Positions 17,101 through 25,416 of a DNA stretch of 64,000 nt are shown piece after piece. Both the position numbers and the translations under genes were made by a program. Location of the stretch: positions 62,001 to 126,000 of the forward strand of contig DASVTY010000084.1 of NCBI GenBank assembly GCA_036387315.1. The letters run 5' to 3'. The notes beneath the pieces are model-generated. The model did not search any database. It was not told where the DNA came from and saw nothing but the letters and a program-made list of their open reading frames with translations. This stretch comes from JALZCH01 sp036387315 (GTDB lineage: Bacteria; Acidobacteriota; Blastocatellia; Pyrinomonadales; Pyrinomonadaceae). The stretch's first letter is position 1, and the number at the start of each line of letters is the position of its first letter.

Positions 17101-17799
17101 CAACACCGTTTCTCCGGCGCTTCGCAATTAAACGTTGCATATACCTGGTCGAAGAATTTAACCGATAACCAGAACGACCGTTCGGCAGCTCCCATAAACT
17201 CGTATGATATTAGTTTCGATAAAGGTCGTGCTGCGCTCGACCGCAGACATATCTTTACCACAAACTATATTTATGAGCTGCCGTTTTATCAGGATCAGCA
17301 AGGTTTGATTGGAAAAGTTTTGGGTGGCTGGCAAGCATCCGGAATCGTTGTCTTCAACACCGGATTGCCTTTTACCGTCACAACCTCAAACTACGATCCG
17401 GCAGGCTTGGGTATTATTTCGCCGCCGACAACGGTTGCAAGACCTAATATTACGTGCAATCCGAACGAAAATGCCCCGCGCACGCCGGAACGCTGGTTTG
17501 ACACTAGCTGTTTTCAAACTAACGTGACAACGCCCGCAACCGGGTTATCAAATACCGTCGGCAATTCACCGCGCGGCGTTATTCACGGTCCAAATACATT
17601 CCGTATTGACTTTACGCTGGCGAAAAACCTTCGTTTCGGCGAAACCGTTCGCTTACAGCTTCGCGGTGAGGTCTTTAACCTTTTAAATCATACGAATTTT
17701 AGAGGTCTTAGTACGAACGTTACGGCTGCAACCTTCGGACAAGCGATTAGTACGCGCGATCCGCGAACAATGCAGTTTGGAGCGAAGTTTAGCTTCTAA
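14188..17799 (+). CDS. Oar-like TonB-dependent outer-membrane receptor 2
   Basis: 1203 residues, the largest protein here. Signal peptide 1-29 (ends AALAQ). The carboxypeptidase-regulatory-like domain (~30-115) begins ITGSLVGTVRDPNGAAVPGATVSI, the classic acidobacterial opening. A plug follows (~125-290, with SVNGARSSQNTFTVDGADITDRG and SGRSGGGQVNVITRSGT), then a barrel ending QFGAKFSF with terminal Phe. The barrel contains several Cys pairs in extracellular loops (for example TTGTTCTTVLP), possibly disulfides. GGTGAG precedes the ATG. It shares an upstream element with receptor 1, implying co-regulation. Substrate unknown. Confidence 0.9.
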   Translation: MKNLLKKTMSVAGTTLVLAFVLSSAALAQEITGSLVGTVRDPNGAAVPGATVSITDPSKNNIVIRTVETNDEGAYSVPSLPVSVYQVTVESPNFKKAVQTDVKLDVGQRRTVDITLEAGNVTETVTVEADALTVELNTPTSGTVISGDQVREIPINNRNFAQLVALAPGVSSDLSDQVYTGTTAVGFENGSTATTAQGSQPNTIQLSVNGARSSQNTFTVDGADITDRGSNLTIQAYPSVDSIGEFRVLRSLYPAESGRSGGGQVNVITRSGTKDFRGSIFGFVRNEIFNANDYFSNQIAPVGLDSNGKARRKPFRYVNYGGTLGGPVYFLGFGEGGPTIKRYERTFFFFSEERRRDRRSPTLFSTVPDAALLNGVFRVPICLQTTGTTCTTVLPANTPLSSVRPINPVAQQYVNSIFRNIPAPTTPATFSLNYPTPNEADFQQEIIKIDHSFNDKWSAFYRFQRDSIPTLDANAIFSSGSGIPFVSTTKTDSPGRTHTIQSTYAVSSNFIVEGRYNFGYGAIKSSNVGLLALSNSPITPPLAYTNVRDRVPSVSFAAGTFSNLVGFGPYDNFSWKGNISGSATWILGNHTMKYGAMYSKYRKNENALAGNNEGSFSGFNTPGSTGNTIATGGSATQQQFANFLLGTNVTFAQARFDYTADLRQQAFEAFAQDEWKIRSNLTLYYGVRYSYFGSPYDQNGRLTNFVPELFDPRLAPFVTGAGVRITTANEFGNIPNLCNGIIVNDQNYTTLPNCTPTRSPYGKYVVDVPKNDFAPRIGLAWDPFGKGQTSIRTGYGIYHEQILNGMFLQHIGNNSPYQQNCTVTGTRLDNPDPNGLCQTGAFGLSQSLRAIQPNWKTPYMQHWSLDLQQQLTKNTVVTVGYYGSKGTHLIGSFELNLLRPGQAINSTCATGTTYIGGPNPTLAACQTAGTVFTSAAASTVLDQIRPFRGYRAVTMVQPRFNSNYHSLQFSGQHRFSGASQLNVAYTWSKNLTDNQNDRSAAPINSYDISFDKGRAALDRRHIFTTNYIYELPFYQDQQGLIGKVLGGWQASGIVVFNTGLPFTVTTSNYDPAGLGIISPPTTVARPNITCNPNENAPRTPERWFDTSCFQTNVTTPATGLSNTVGNSPRGVIHGPNTFRIDFTLAKNLRFGETVRLQLRGEVFNLLNHTNFRGLSTNVTAATFGQAISTRDPRTMQFGAKFSF

Positions 17800-17818
17800 A
17801 TTTTAGTTTGTTTGAAAT

Positions 17819-17930
17819 AATCTTAAGCCTTTAGCTAGACAATAGTTACAGGCTTAAGATTAATAGTTAACTTTTTGAGAAAAAGATAGTTGCTTTATCA
17901 AAGTAAACGATTTTCTCAAAACGATAACTT
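17819..17930. terminator. Two consecutive stem-loops after TonB receptor 2
   Basis: First stem: AATCTTAAGCCT (17819-17830) with AGGCTTAAGATT (17850-17861). Second: a ~20-bp stem, 17865-17884 with 17911-17930, built around TTTTGAGAAAA and TTTTCTCAAAA. Neither has a clean T tract, so they may be transcript-end stabilisers or part of the leader of receptor 3. Mirror: 45887..45998. Confidence 0.55.
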
Positions 17931-18053
17931 ATCCTTTCATAAAAAGTGCCGGCGCGCACGAATATTCGAGAGCGAGCAGCGGCAAATCCTCCGACAAGCG
18001 GTAATAAGTCATTAGGACTGGGTAACTTTAGATTTCATCTACGGAGAAAAAAA

Positions 18054-21000
18054 ATGAAAAAGAATTTAATGTTGATAAAACTGCTCTTGTCGCTTGTTTT
18101 TTGTCTGTCAGCGACGGCTTTCGGACAAGAAACTACCGGCGGGATCGAAGGTTACGTAAAAGATTCGGCAGGAGCCGTTGTTCCGAACGTAACTGTAACC
18201 ATTGCCAGTGCGAGGGAAAGCGCCTCCGGGACGACCACGACCGGGACGGCGACGGGATTTAGGCGGACACTTACGACCAATGACGACGGATTTTTCCGCG
18301 TCCTGCAAGTTCCGCCGGGAAGCTACGACGTTGTTACTTCGCCAACCGGCGGATTCGCCGAAGCCAGATACGAAAACGTATCGGTCGCTATCGGGCGGAA
18401 TACGCAGTTGGACATTACCGTCAATCCCGGCTCAAATGTGACGACTGTTGATGTCAGCTCCGCTGACGCGCCGCCGGTTGATACAACCAGTACTGCAATT
18501 CAAACAACCATCAATGCGCAAAAAATCGAGCTTTTGCCGAAAAGCACCGGTTTTACGAGTCTTTTAAGAACCGTTCCGGGCACGCGCCCCGAAAGCCGTT
18601 CCGGCGGATTTTCCGTTGACGGCGCTTCCGGTGCCGAAAACGTTTTTGTGATAGACGGACAGGAAGTGACCAATTATCGTACGGGAACTCTGAACGAAAC
18701 CTACAACATTCCGACTCAACTTGTGCAGGAAGTACAAGTGAAATCGAGCGGTTTCGAGGCGGCGTTTGGCGGTGCCACGGGCGGTGTGGTCAGCGTCGTC
18801 ACACGAGGCGGCAACAATAACTTGCGCGGAGAGTTCGGCTTGCAATTTGAAACGCCGCAATTTAACGGCAATCCACGTCCTCTCTTGGCAGGAAATACTG
18901 CCGCCGCCGGTCCCTTTTCCCGAAGCCCGGAATATTTCAACCCCGCAAAGGAAGAGGGAGTAAATTTTTTCCCGACTGCCAATCTTAGCGGTCCGATCAT
19001 CAAAAACAAGCTTTGGTATTTCGCTAGTTACAGTCCGCAGGTTTACAACACTGAAGTGGATACGCAGTATTTCACCCTCGCGTCGGCTGCCACGCGAACT
19101 TTCATCGCCAGCGAAAGATATAGCAGAAAGACCAAATACGAATATGCGTTTGCTCGTCTTGATGCTAATCCATTTAATAATCTGAGATTAACAGGTAGTT
19201 TCCTTTGGAATCCTGTAATTCAGGAAGGAAGCATTCCCGGAACGTCCTTCTCAAACGTTACATCGACAGCCTTCGGTTTCACCAATGTGCCGACTGCAAA
19301 TTTCGGCGGCAACATTGGCATATTGAGGGGAAATCAATATACATCCCTGCAGGGCGGACGACAAAACTCGAATGTTGTAAATGTGTCCGGCGTTTATACG
19401 CCTACAAGCAACATCGTAATTGACGGGCGCTACTCTCGCGGTTTTCTAAACGAAAAACTCGGCAACTATTTTGTCCCCACCGCAGTTCAAATTGCCGCTT
19501 GTAACTATGGTCAGGGTGTTAGTAGCGCCAGTTTTCCTTGTTCCACAACCGGGGCTAGTTCCATTACAGTAAAAGACGTTTCAATTCGGGAATCATACGA
19601 ATTTTCCGGTACAACCATATTCGACGTTGGCGGAAGGCACGAATTGAAGGGCGGGTATCAGAGGTACACAATCCTTAACGATGTCCAACAGGGTAATAAC
19701 GCAATCGGGGTATTACGCTTTTTTATAGGACCGACTAATTTAATCTCAAGCATTCAACCCGGCGTAACTGCCACGCCCGGCGCGATTGGGACTGGGTCTT
19801 TTACGCGGACGGGAACCCGTGGACAGGGATCAAATCTAAGTCAGGGTATTTTTATTCAGGATAAATGGCAGCCAATTAATCGTTTGACTTTGAATTTGGG
19901 CGTTCGAGTCGAAAAAGAGAATTTGCCTACATTCAATGGTATTCCCAGTGGAGTCGATTTTGGCTGGGGTGACAAGATTGCGCCGCGTCTTGGATTTGCC
20001 CTCGATGTTTCAGGCGATGGCAAGACGAAGATTTTCGCCAGCTACGGTCGCTTCTTCGACCGGGTAAAATTTGCGCTTCCGCGCGGTTTGTTCGGAGGAG
20101 ATATATTCCTTGAAGATTATTTCGAGATTTTCCCCAGCGACCTTTCGACGAGCTTTAATATCGGTAACGTCGTCGGCGGATTCACCGGACCGAGCGTTTG
20201 TCCTTCGACAGGTTTTATCACATCAGGCGCCCGAAGCAGGTGTCAAAGAAACCTGCGGGTAAACGCAAACGAACCGGGCGCTTCGGCATTTACCAGCGGA
20301 GCCGTTGACAAGAATCTTAGTCCTTTTCAGCAAACGGAATTCACGGTTGGGGCAGAACAACAGTTGAGTCAAAATTATGTTTTCCGGGTTCGTTATACAT
20401 TTAAGAATGTAGATGAAGCGGTTGAAGATGCGGGTATAGTCAACGCGGCTGGCAGCGAAGCTTACATCATCGGCAATCCCGGGAGAGGACTTCACCTGGA
20501 AACGCTTCAGGCATTAGGATATGCCAAATCAACGAGACCGCAACGCCGCTATGACGGCTTGGAATTCGTACTGGAAAAGCGTTTATCGAAGAGCTGGTAT
20601 TTCAATGCAAACTACACGTTTAGCAGGTTATACGGTAATTACACCGGTTTGGCTAGCTCTGATGAAGCACATTTGGTTACCGGACGGCTTGCGCCCGGAG
20701 TTAGTCGTGCGTTTGACTTGCCGTTCATCGGATTTACCGCCGAAGGCAAGCCGGACAACGGTCGGCTCCCGACCGATAGACCGCACGTCTTTAACGCTTA
20801 CGGCGCCTATATCTTTAATTGGATGGGAAGCCAAACAAATTCAACCGAAATTTCGGCATTCCAAACCGTCACTTCGGGAACGCCTCAAACAACATCCATT
20901 TACGGTCAATCCAGCGTAACTCCCCAGATATTTTATTGTCGCGGCGATCTGGGACGAACACCGGTCTTTTCTCAGACGGATCTTGCTGTTACACACCGCT

Positions 21001-21320
21001 ATAGATTTGGAAGGGATAATCGGTTTACTTTAGTTGCCGATCTCAACTTTTTGAATCTTTGGGATCAGGCAACAGTAACGGGTATTTACTCCACGATGAA
21101 TACGACCACCGGCAGACCAAATGATGCGGCTTTGTTTCCGACTGCTACTGCCGGGCAACGCGCATCGCTATATGCTAATGGATATACGTCGGGTGCGTTG
21201 CTGCAACCTATACTGAACCACCTAGCCACTACCACTGATGCGCTCGATAAACGTTATAAGATGGCGCAGCTTTATCAATCGCCTAGAACAGTGCGATTTG
21301 GATTTAGGATTCTTTTCTAA
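18054..21320 (+). CDS. Oar-like TonB-dependent outer-membrane receptor 3
   Basis: 1088 residues from ATG 18054. This start gives a proper signal peptide (MKKNLMLIKLLLSLVFCLS...TAFGQ) and has GGAG (18043-18046) 7 nt upstream. An in-frame start at 17946 would add 36 residues ahead of the signal and is rejected. Order: signal peptide, carboxypeptidase-regulatory-like domain (~27-120), plug (~150-275, with FSVDGASGAENVFVIDGQEV and GGATGGVVSVVTRGG), barrel ending VRFGFRILF. It lacks the ATTCTAATCGCAAA element of the other two, so it may be controlled separately. A terminator follows at 21342. The ligand is unknown; nagA downstream makes amino sugars a candidate. Confidence 0.9.
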   Translation: MKKNLMLIKLLLSLVFCLSATAFGQETTGGIEGYVKDSAGAVVPNVTVTIASARESASGTTTTGTATGFRRTLTTNDDGFFRVLQVPPGSYDVVTSPTGGFAEARYENVSVAIGRNTQLDITVNPGSNVTTVDVSSADAPPVDTTSTAIQTTINAQKIELLPKSTGFTSLLRTVPGTRPESRSGGFSVDGASGAENVFVIDGQEVTNYRTGTLNETYNIPTQLVQEVQVKSSGFEAAFGGATGGVVSVVTRGGNNNLRGEFGLQFETPQFNGNPRPLLAGNTAAAGPFSRSPEYFNPAKEEGVNFFPTANLSGPIIKNKLWYFASYSPQVYNTEVDTQYFTLASAATRTFIASERYSRKTKYEYAFARLDANPFNNLRLTGSFLWNPVIQEGSIPGTSFSNVTSTAFGFTNVPTANFGGNIGILRGNQYTSLQGGRQNSNVVNVSGVYTPTSNIVIDGRYSRGFLNEKLGNYFVPTAVQIAACNYGQGVSSASFPCSTTGASSITVKDVSIRESYEFSGTTIFDVGGRHELKGGYQRYTILNDVQQGNNAIGVLRFFIGPTNLISSIQPGVTATPGAIGTGSFTRTGTRGQGSNLSQGIFIQDKWQPINRLTLNLGVRVEKENLPTFNGIPSGVDFGWGDKIAPRLGFALDVSGDGKTKIFASYGRFFDRVKFALPRGLFGGDIFLEDYFEIFPSDLSTSFNIGNVVGGFTGPSVCPSTGFITSGARSRCQRNLRVNANEPGASAFTSGAVDKNLSPFQQTEFTVGAEQQLSQNYVFRVRYTFKNVDEAVEDAGIVNAAGSEAYIIGNPGRGLHLETLQALGYAKSTRPQRRYDGLEFVLEKRLSKSWYFNANYTFSRLYGNYTGLASSDEAHLVTGRLAPGVSRAFDLPFIGFTAEGKPDNGRLPTDRPHVFNAYGAYIFNWMGSQTNSTEISAFQTVTSGTPQTTSIYGQSSVTPQIFYCRGDLGRTPVFSQTDLAVTHRYRFGRDNRFTLVADLNFLNLWDQATVTGIYSTMNTTTGRPNDAALFPTATAGQRASLYANGYTSGALLQPILNHLATTTDALDKRYKMAQLYQSPRTVRFGFRILF

Positions 21321-21341
21321 GGAATCGGAATCTGTAACTTG

Positions 21342-21373
21342 AACTCGCCTGGAGAAATTTAGGCGAGTTTTTT
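21342..21373 (+). terminator. Intrinsic terminator after TonB receptor 3
   Basis: AACTCGCCT (21342-21350) pairs with AGGCGAGTT (21361-21369) and is followed by a T-rich run. Mirror: 42444..42475. Confidence 0.88.
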
Positions 21374-21420
21374 ATTTTAGTTTTGAAAAGTCAATTTCTT
21401 TCGGATTAAACAGCGAATAC

Positions 21421-21449
21421 TTACCTTCGCTTCTTTTTTCTCTTATAAT
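21421..21449 (+). promoter_or_regulatory. Candidate nagA promoter giving a very short leader
   Basis: A consensus TATAAT (21444-21449) lies 9 bp before the nagA ATG, with a weak TTACCT at -35 (21421-21426, 17-bp spacer). Transcription would start almost at the ATG, and no Shine-Dalgarno is visible, so a leaderless mRNA is possible. Mirror: 42368..42396. Confidence 0.4.
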
Positions 21450-21458
21450 CCAGAAAAT

Positions 21459-22616
21459 ATGTTTGATTTGTATTTGAAAAACGCTCGATTAGTGTTGCCG
21501 GACAAGGAAATTGAAAACGGCTCGCTTTTGATTTCCGACGGGAAAATCGCGCAGGTTAACGGCGAAGAACGAGATTCGGCAAAGGTTCTGGATTTGAGCG
21601 GCGCGCGAGTTTTCCCCGGTTTTATTGACATTCATATTCACGGAGCAATCGGCGTTGACGCGAACGAGGCTGATGCAGACGGTTTGCGTAGAGCCGCAAA
21701 GTTTTTAGTCGAAAAGGGAGTTACGGCTTGGTTGCCGTCGCTTGTCCCGGATACTTCGGAAAATTATCGAAAATCAATCACCGCAATTGACGAGCTGATC
21801 AGAACTCAAGACGAGGGCGAATCAGCAAATGCACGCGCTTTAGGAGTGCATTATGAAGGACCTTTTGTCAGTGAAAAACAATGCGGCGCATTGCGAACCC
21901 GGTATTTTCGCACCTTTACGGGCGAAATCAATTTGCCTCGACTTTTCGCCGAAAATGCCGTTCATTTAACTACGCTCGCGCCGGAAATAGAGGGCGGAAT
22001 TGAACTGATTAAAAAACTGCGCGAGGAAAATTGGATCGTTTCAATCGGGCATACGCGAGCCGATGTCGAAACCTTAGACGCAGCTTTAACTGTCGGCGCG
22101 CGACATCTCACGCATTTCTTTAACGCGATGACCGGATTGCATCACCGCGAAACGGGCGTCGTCGGCTGGGGATTGAGCAATGAAAACGTGACTTTCGACA
22201 TTATCGCGGACGGCGTTCACGTCGCGCCGCCGATGCTGCATTTTGCAGCCCGCACGAAAACGCCCGCAAAAACCGTCTTGATCTCGGATGCGGTTTCGCC
22301 CGCAGGTCTCGGCGACGGCGAGTTTGAGATTTGGGGCGAGAAAATATCGGTAAAAAATGGAAAAACCGAAAACGAGCGCGGCAGCATCGCCGGCAGCGTA
22401 ATCACAATGCTAGATGCCGCGCGGATGATGTTAAAGCTCGGTTTTTCGCCGGTCGAAGTTTCGCGAATGGCTGGTTTGAATCCGGCGCGGGTTTTGGGAG
22501 TTGAAGCCGAATACGGCTCAATCGAAATCGGCAAACGAGCCGATTTAACCGCTCTCGACCGTGACGGAAACGTCGTTTTAACCATAGTCGGCGGGCGCGT
22601 CGCTTATCAAGTTTAA
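21459..22616 (+). CDS. nagA: N-acetylglucosamine-6-phosphate deacetylase
   Basis: A 385-residue amidohydrolase that removes acetate from GlcNAc-6-phosphate to give glucosamine-6-phosphate, feeding glycolysis or peptidoglycan precursor synthesis. Metal and substrate motifs in order: GFIDIHIHG (~52-60), HYEGPF, SIGHT, THFFNAMTG and the catalytic-Asp region LISDAVSP. Length matches the family. It would use the product of the BadF-type kinase on the same arm. No nagB was found in the window. The stop overlaps the stop of the convergent EamA gene by 3 bp, and no terminator separates them. Confidence 0.94.
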   Translation: MFDLYLKNARLVLPDKEIENGSLLISDGKIAQVNGEERDSAKVLDLSGARVFPGFIDIHIHGAIGVDANEADADGLRRAAKFLVEKGVTAWLPSLVPDTSENYRKSITAIDELIRTQDEGESANARALGVHYEGPFVSEKQCGALRTRYFRTFTGEINLPRLFAENAVHLTTLAPEIEGGIELIKKLREENWIVSIGHTRADVETLDAALTVGARHLTHFFNAMTGLHHRETGVVGWGLSNENVTFDIIADGVHVAPPMLHFAARTKTPAKTVLISDAVSPAGLGDGEFEIWGEKISVKNGKTENERGSIAGSVITMLDAARMMLKLGFSPVEVSRMAGLNPARVLGVEAEYGSIEIGKRADLTALDRDGNVVLTIVGGRVAYQV

Positions 22617-23539
22617 GGCGAAGTCGTGTGGAGGATTCGGTTTTTCTCCCAATCGGTTTTTCTGGTTACAAAAAACACGCCGACAAAAATAAGAGCGGCT
22701 GCGATAATGGATTTGGAAGTAAAAGGTTCGCCGAGAAAGAGAACGGCAAGCAAAAATCCGATCAGCGGCTGCAAATAAATGTAAACAGCGACAGTCGAAG
22801 GAGAAACCCGCGCGAGCGCCCAGGCGTTCAGATAATAAGCGCCGATTGTCGGAATCAGTACAATATACGCGAGGGTCAACCAAGCGGTGGTGCCGACTTG
22901 AGATGAATCAACGCTTGAAAATGAATACGCGCCGAGCGGAACGCAAATTACGCTGCCAAACAAAAACAGCCACGCCAGAGAGCGCAGCGCGCCGTTGCGC
23001 GCAATAGTATCTTTTGAAATGGCGAGATACGCCGCGTAGCACAACCCGTTAATTACAATCATTAAATCGCCCTTGATATGCTGAGCGGAGAAATCGGCTT
23101 GCGCCGGATTGATTAGATAAATCACGCCCGACGCTGCAATTAGAATTCCGCCCGCTTTATACCAATTCAATTTATCGAAACCGAAAATGCTGCTGATAAT
23201 CGCCACAAAAACCGGCATCATCGCCGCCAGCAGAGCCGAATTGCTCGCCGTTGTCAGAGACAGACCGGTGACGGAAAGAATTTGATTGAAAGTCACGCCG
23301 AGCATCGCATAAAGCGCCAAACGCCAGTAATCGCTGTGGCGCTCAAGACGTAAAGTTCCGGTTAATAGCTGCAAAGCCAAAAAAGCGACCGCCGCACCCG
23401 CAACCCTGAAGCCGACAATGGTAAAGCTGGGAAAAGCCTGAAGCGCGATTTTTCCAGCTACCGGAAACGAACCGAACATCAATTGCACGCCCAACAACGC
23501 ATAATGCGGCGCGAGAGGAGACGTAGAAGATTTTTCCAT
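22613..23539 (-). CDS. EamA-family (DMT superfamily) transporter
   Basis: An inner-membrane permease of 308 residues with about ten hydrophobic helices in two repeated halves, the usual 10-TMS EamA layout. Conserved segments include FTIVGFRVAGAAV near helix 2, SNSALLAAMMPVFVAII and the second-half equivalents LTLAYIVLIPTIGAYYLNAWAL and YIYLQPLIGFLLAVLFLGE. Family members export amino acids or metabolites; the substrate cannot be assigned. I chose ATG 23539; a TTG at 23563 would add eight residues. Neither has a good ribosome binding site. It is convergent with nagA (stops overlap) and divergent from the protein kinase gene. Confidence 0.88.
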   Translation of the reverse strand: MEKSSTSPLAPHYALLGVQLMFGSFPVAGKIALQAFPSFTIVGFRVAGAAVAFLALQLLTGTLRLERHSDYWRLALYAMLGVTFNQILSVTGLSLTTASNSALLAAMMPVFVAIISSIFGFDKLNWYKAGGILIAASGVIYLINPAQADFSAQHIKGDLMIVINGLCYAAYLAISKDTIARNGALRSLAWLFLFGSVICVPLGAYSFSSVDSSQVGTTAWLTLAYIVLIPTIGAYYLNAWALARVSPSTVAVYIYLQPLIGFLLAVLFLGEPFTSKSIIAAALIFVGVFFVTRKTDWEKNRILHTTSP

Positions 23540-23665
23540 CTGTTTAAATTGAAATGCTAACAAAATCGTCCGAAACTGTCAGGTTTTTGTTGTCAGGCGG
23601 ACTGTTACCGAGTAAGATAGCGACACGAAAAAACTCCCCGTATAAAAAAGGCAGGAAAATTAAAT

Positions 23666-25117
23666 ATGCAAAAGCGAACGCCTTTGCCGAAAGGCACGGT
23701 GTTGGACGGGCGCTACCGCATCTCGCGCCGTTTAGGAAGCGGCGGAATGGGCGCGGTTTACGAAGCCGAAGACACGCGGCTTAAAAATCGAGCGGTTGCT
23801 CTCAAAGAAACTTTCGCCGATTCGATTGACACGCGCCGCGCTTTTGAACGCGAAGCCGAATTGCTGGCGAACACCGCGCACGACGCTTTTCCCTGCGTAA
23901 TTGATTATTTCACCGAAGGCGATGGCTGTTTTCTGGTGATGGAGCTTGTTCGCGGCGACGATTTGGCGGGAATGCTCGCAACTCGCGTCGAGCCTTTTGC
24001 CGAAGCGCAGGTTTTAGATTGGGCTGACCAGATTCTGGACGCGCTCGATTATCTTCATTCGCAAAAAATCATTCACCGCGACATCAAGCCCGCAAATTTA
24101 AAGCTGACGCCGCACAATCGCATCAAGCTGCTCGATTTCGGAATTGCCAAAAATAACCTCGGCGACGCAGCGTCAGTCACAACCGTCGGCAGTCTCGCCG
24201 CAACTTTGCAATACGCGCCGCTCGAACAGGTTTTGCGCGCCGACGCCAATTATCATGCAGTTTTGTCAGTTAATTCGAGCGAAAAAGTCGAAGCGATTTT
24301 GCGCGCCGGGACCGACGCGCGAACCGATTTATACGCTCTGGGCGCAACTCTTTATCAGCTACTGACAAAACGTTTGCCGAAAAACGCTCCGACGCGCGCC
24401 GCTGCCGTTTGGTCTGGACAGCCTGACATTCTGCAACCTATTGAACAGCTTAACCTGCAAGTCTCACTTCCGGTTTCCAACGTTCTACAACAGGCTCTGG
24501 AGCTTGAACGAAACAATCGCCCCGCGTCCGCCTCGGAAATGAGAAAACTTTTAGCCGAAGCTCAAATCCGCTCGCACGAAACGGTCAATAAAATTCAAAC
24601 AAATGTCGTCGAAGAACATATTTTCATCGGAAAAAGAAAAGAGCTTTTGGCGACCGAAATTCAACCGGAAAACGGAAAACTCAAAATAAGCCTCAGCAAA
24701 CAACGATTTGCAGAATCCTCGCCGAAATTTGAAACGATTCGCGAGCCGCGCCAAACGTTTTTAATAATGGCTTTAGCTGCTTTAATTACCGTCTTCGCCT
24801 TTTCGCTGTGGGCTTTGAAAATCAAAACCGTTCCTACAGTCAGGGCTGCAAAATCCGCAACCGAACAGATTTCGCAACCTTTGGTTAAAGAAAATAAAAC
24901 TATTAATCAAACAAAACGAGTCTCAGGCGCGAAAAACTCAAGAAAATCAAAATATACGGCAACCACAAAAACCGAACCGGAAATCACGCCTAACCAATGG
25001 GCAGACTCAAATGAAACACCCGCAAGCTCTCCGCAAACGCGGAAGCGCCGCGTAATTAATACTAAAAGTCTGGAAGACACAGCTTTGGAAAAACCGAAAA
25101 CGGAAGACGAAAACTGA
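23666..25117 (+). CDS. Membrane-anchored Ser/Thr protein kinase (PknB/Hanks type)
   Basis: 483 residues. Kinase domain ~17-295: glycine loop LGSGGMGAVYEAED, ATP-binding lysine K47 in ALKE, catalytic loop HRDIKPAN (~137), DFG (~157), and the APE-equivalent YAPLEQ followed by TDARTDLYALGATLYQLL. Between YAPLEQ and TDARTD about 28 residues are inserted, where relatives I know have only a few. This may alter the substrate groove. A juxtamembrane region leads to one transmembrane helix (~364-386), and the Lys/Thr-rich C-terminal tail lacks PASTA repeats. An AGGA lies 9 nt before the ATG. Target proteins unknown. An intrinsic terminator follows. Confidence 0.92.
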   Translation: MQKRTPLPKGTVLDGRYRISRRLGSGGMGAVYEAEDTRLKNRAVALKETFADSIDTRRAFEREAELLANTAHDAFPCVIDYFTEGDGCFLVMELVRGDDLAGMLATRVEPFAEAQVLDWADQILDALDYLHSQKIIHRDIKPANLKLTPHNRIKLLDFGIAKNNLGDAASVTTVGSLAATLQYAPLEQVLRADANYHAVLSVNSSEKVEAILRAGTDARTDLYALGATLYQLLTKRLPKNAPTRAAAVWSGQPDILQPIEQLNLQVSLPVSNVLQQALELERNNRPASASEMRKLLAEAQIRSHETVNKIQTNVVEEHIFIGKRKELLATEIQPENGKLKISLSKQRFAESSPKFETIREPRQTFLIMALAALITVFAFSLWALKIKTVPTVRAAKSATEQISQPLVKENKTINQTKRVSGAKNSRKSKYTATTKTEPEITPNQWADSNETPASSPQTRKRRVINTKSLEDTALEKPKTEDEN

Positions 25118-25126
25118 TTTCGAGAA

Positions 25127-25159
25127 TAAAAAAAGCGGGATTCCAAATCTCGCTTTTTT
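25127..25159 (+). terminator. Intrinsic terminator after the protein kinase gene
   Basis: A-tract plus GCGGGATT pairs with AATCTCGC (25146-25153; one G-U), then T6. Mirror: 38658..38690. Confidence 0.85.
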
Positions 25160-25273
25160 GTTGAATATAGTTGATTTAATGTAGTTCTAACGTTGAGATT
25201 TCATTTTACAAGTTTTAGTCCAAAGGTTATATTACTACTGCAATAATTCCAATCTCATCTTTAGGAAATTCAC

Positions 25274-25384
25274 ATGCCTGTTTCCGAAAATTCGTTAAAG
25301 CAATTCGAGTATTTCAACGAAACGCCGAATGAAAAAGCGGCGGCGATTTTCCGTGAATGGGAAAAGATTTGTTGGAAAGAGTGA
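25274..25384 (+). CDS. Small hypothetical protein, 36 aa
   Basis: A short ORF opening ATGCCTGTTTCC, with AGGA (25263-25266) 7 nt upstream. It encodes a polar peptide, MPVSENSLKQ... ending EWEKICWKE, with a probable amphipathic helix (NEKAAAIFREWEKI). It ends 32 bp before the next, exported protein gene. No family recognised. Support is the ribosome binding site, position and uninterrupted frame only, so it could be chance. Confidence 0.45.
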   Translation: MPVSENSLKQFEYFNETPNEKAAAIFREWEKICWKE

Positions 25385-25416
25385 ACAAATAACCAGTCCG
25401 GCGCGAGAAGTTTTTT

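Noticed and set aside
17946..18053. N-terminal extension of TonB receptor 3
   Set aside because: It would place 36 charged residues before a clear signal peptide; ATG 18054 has a good ribosome binding site.
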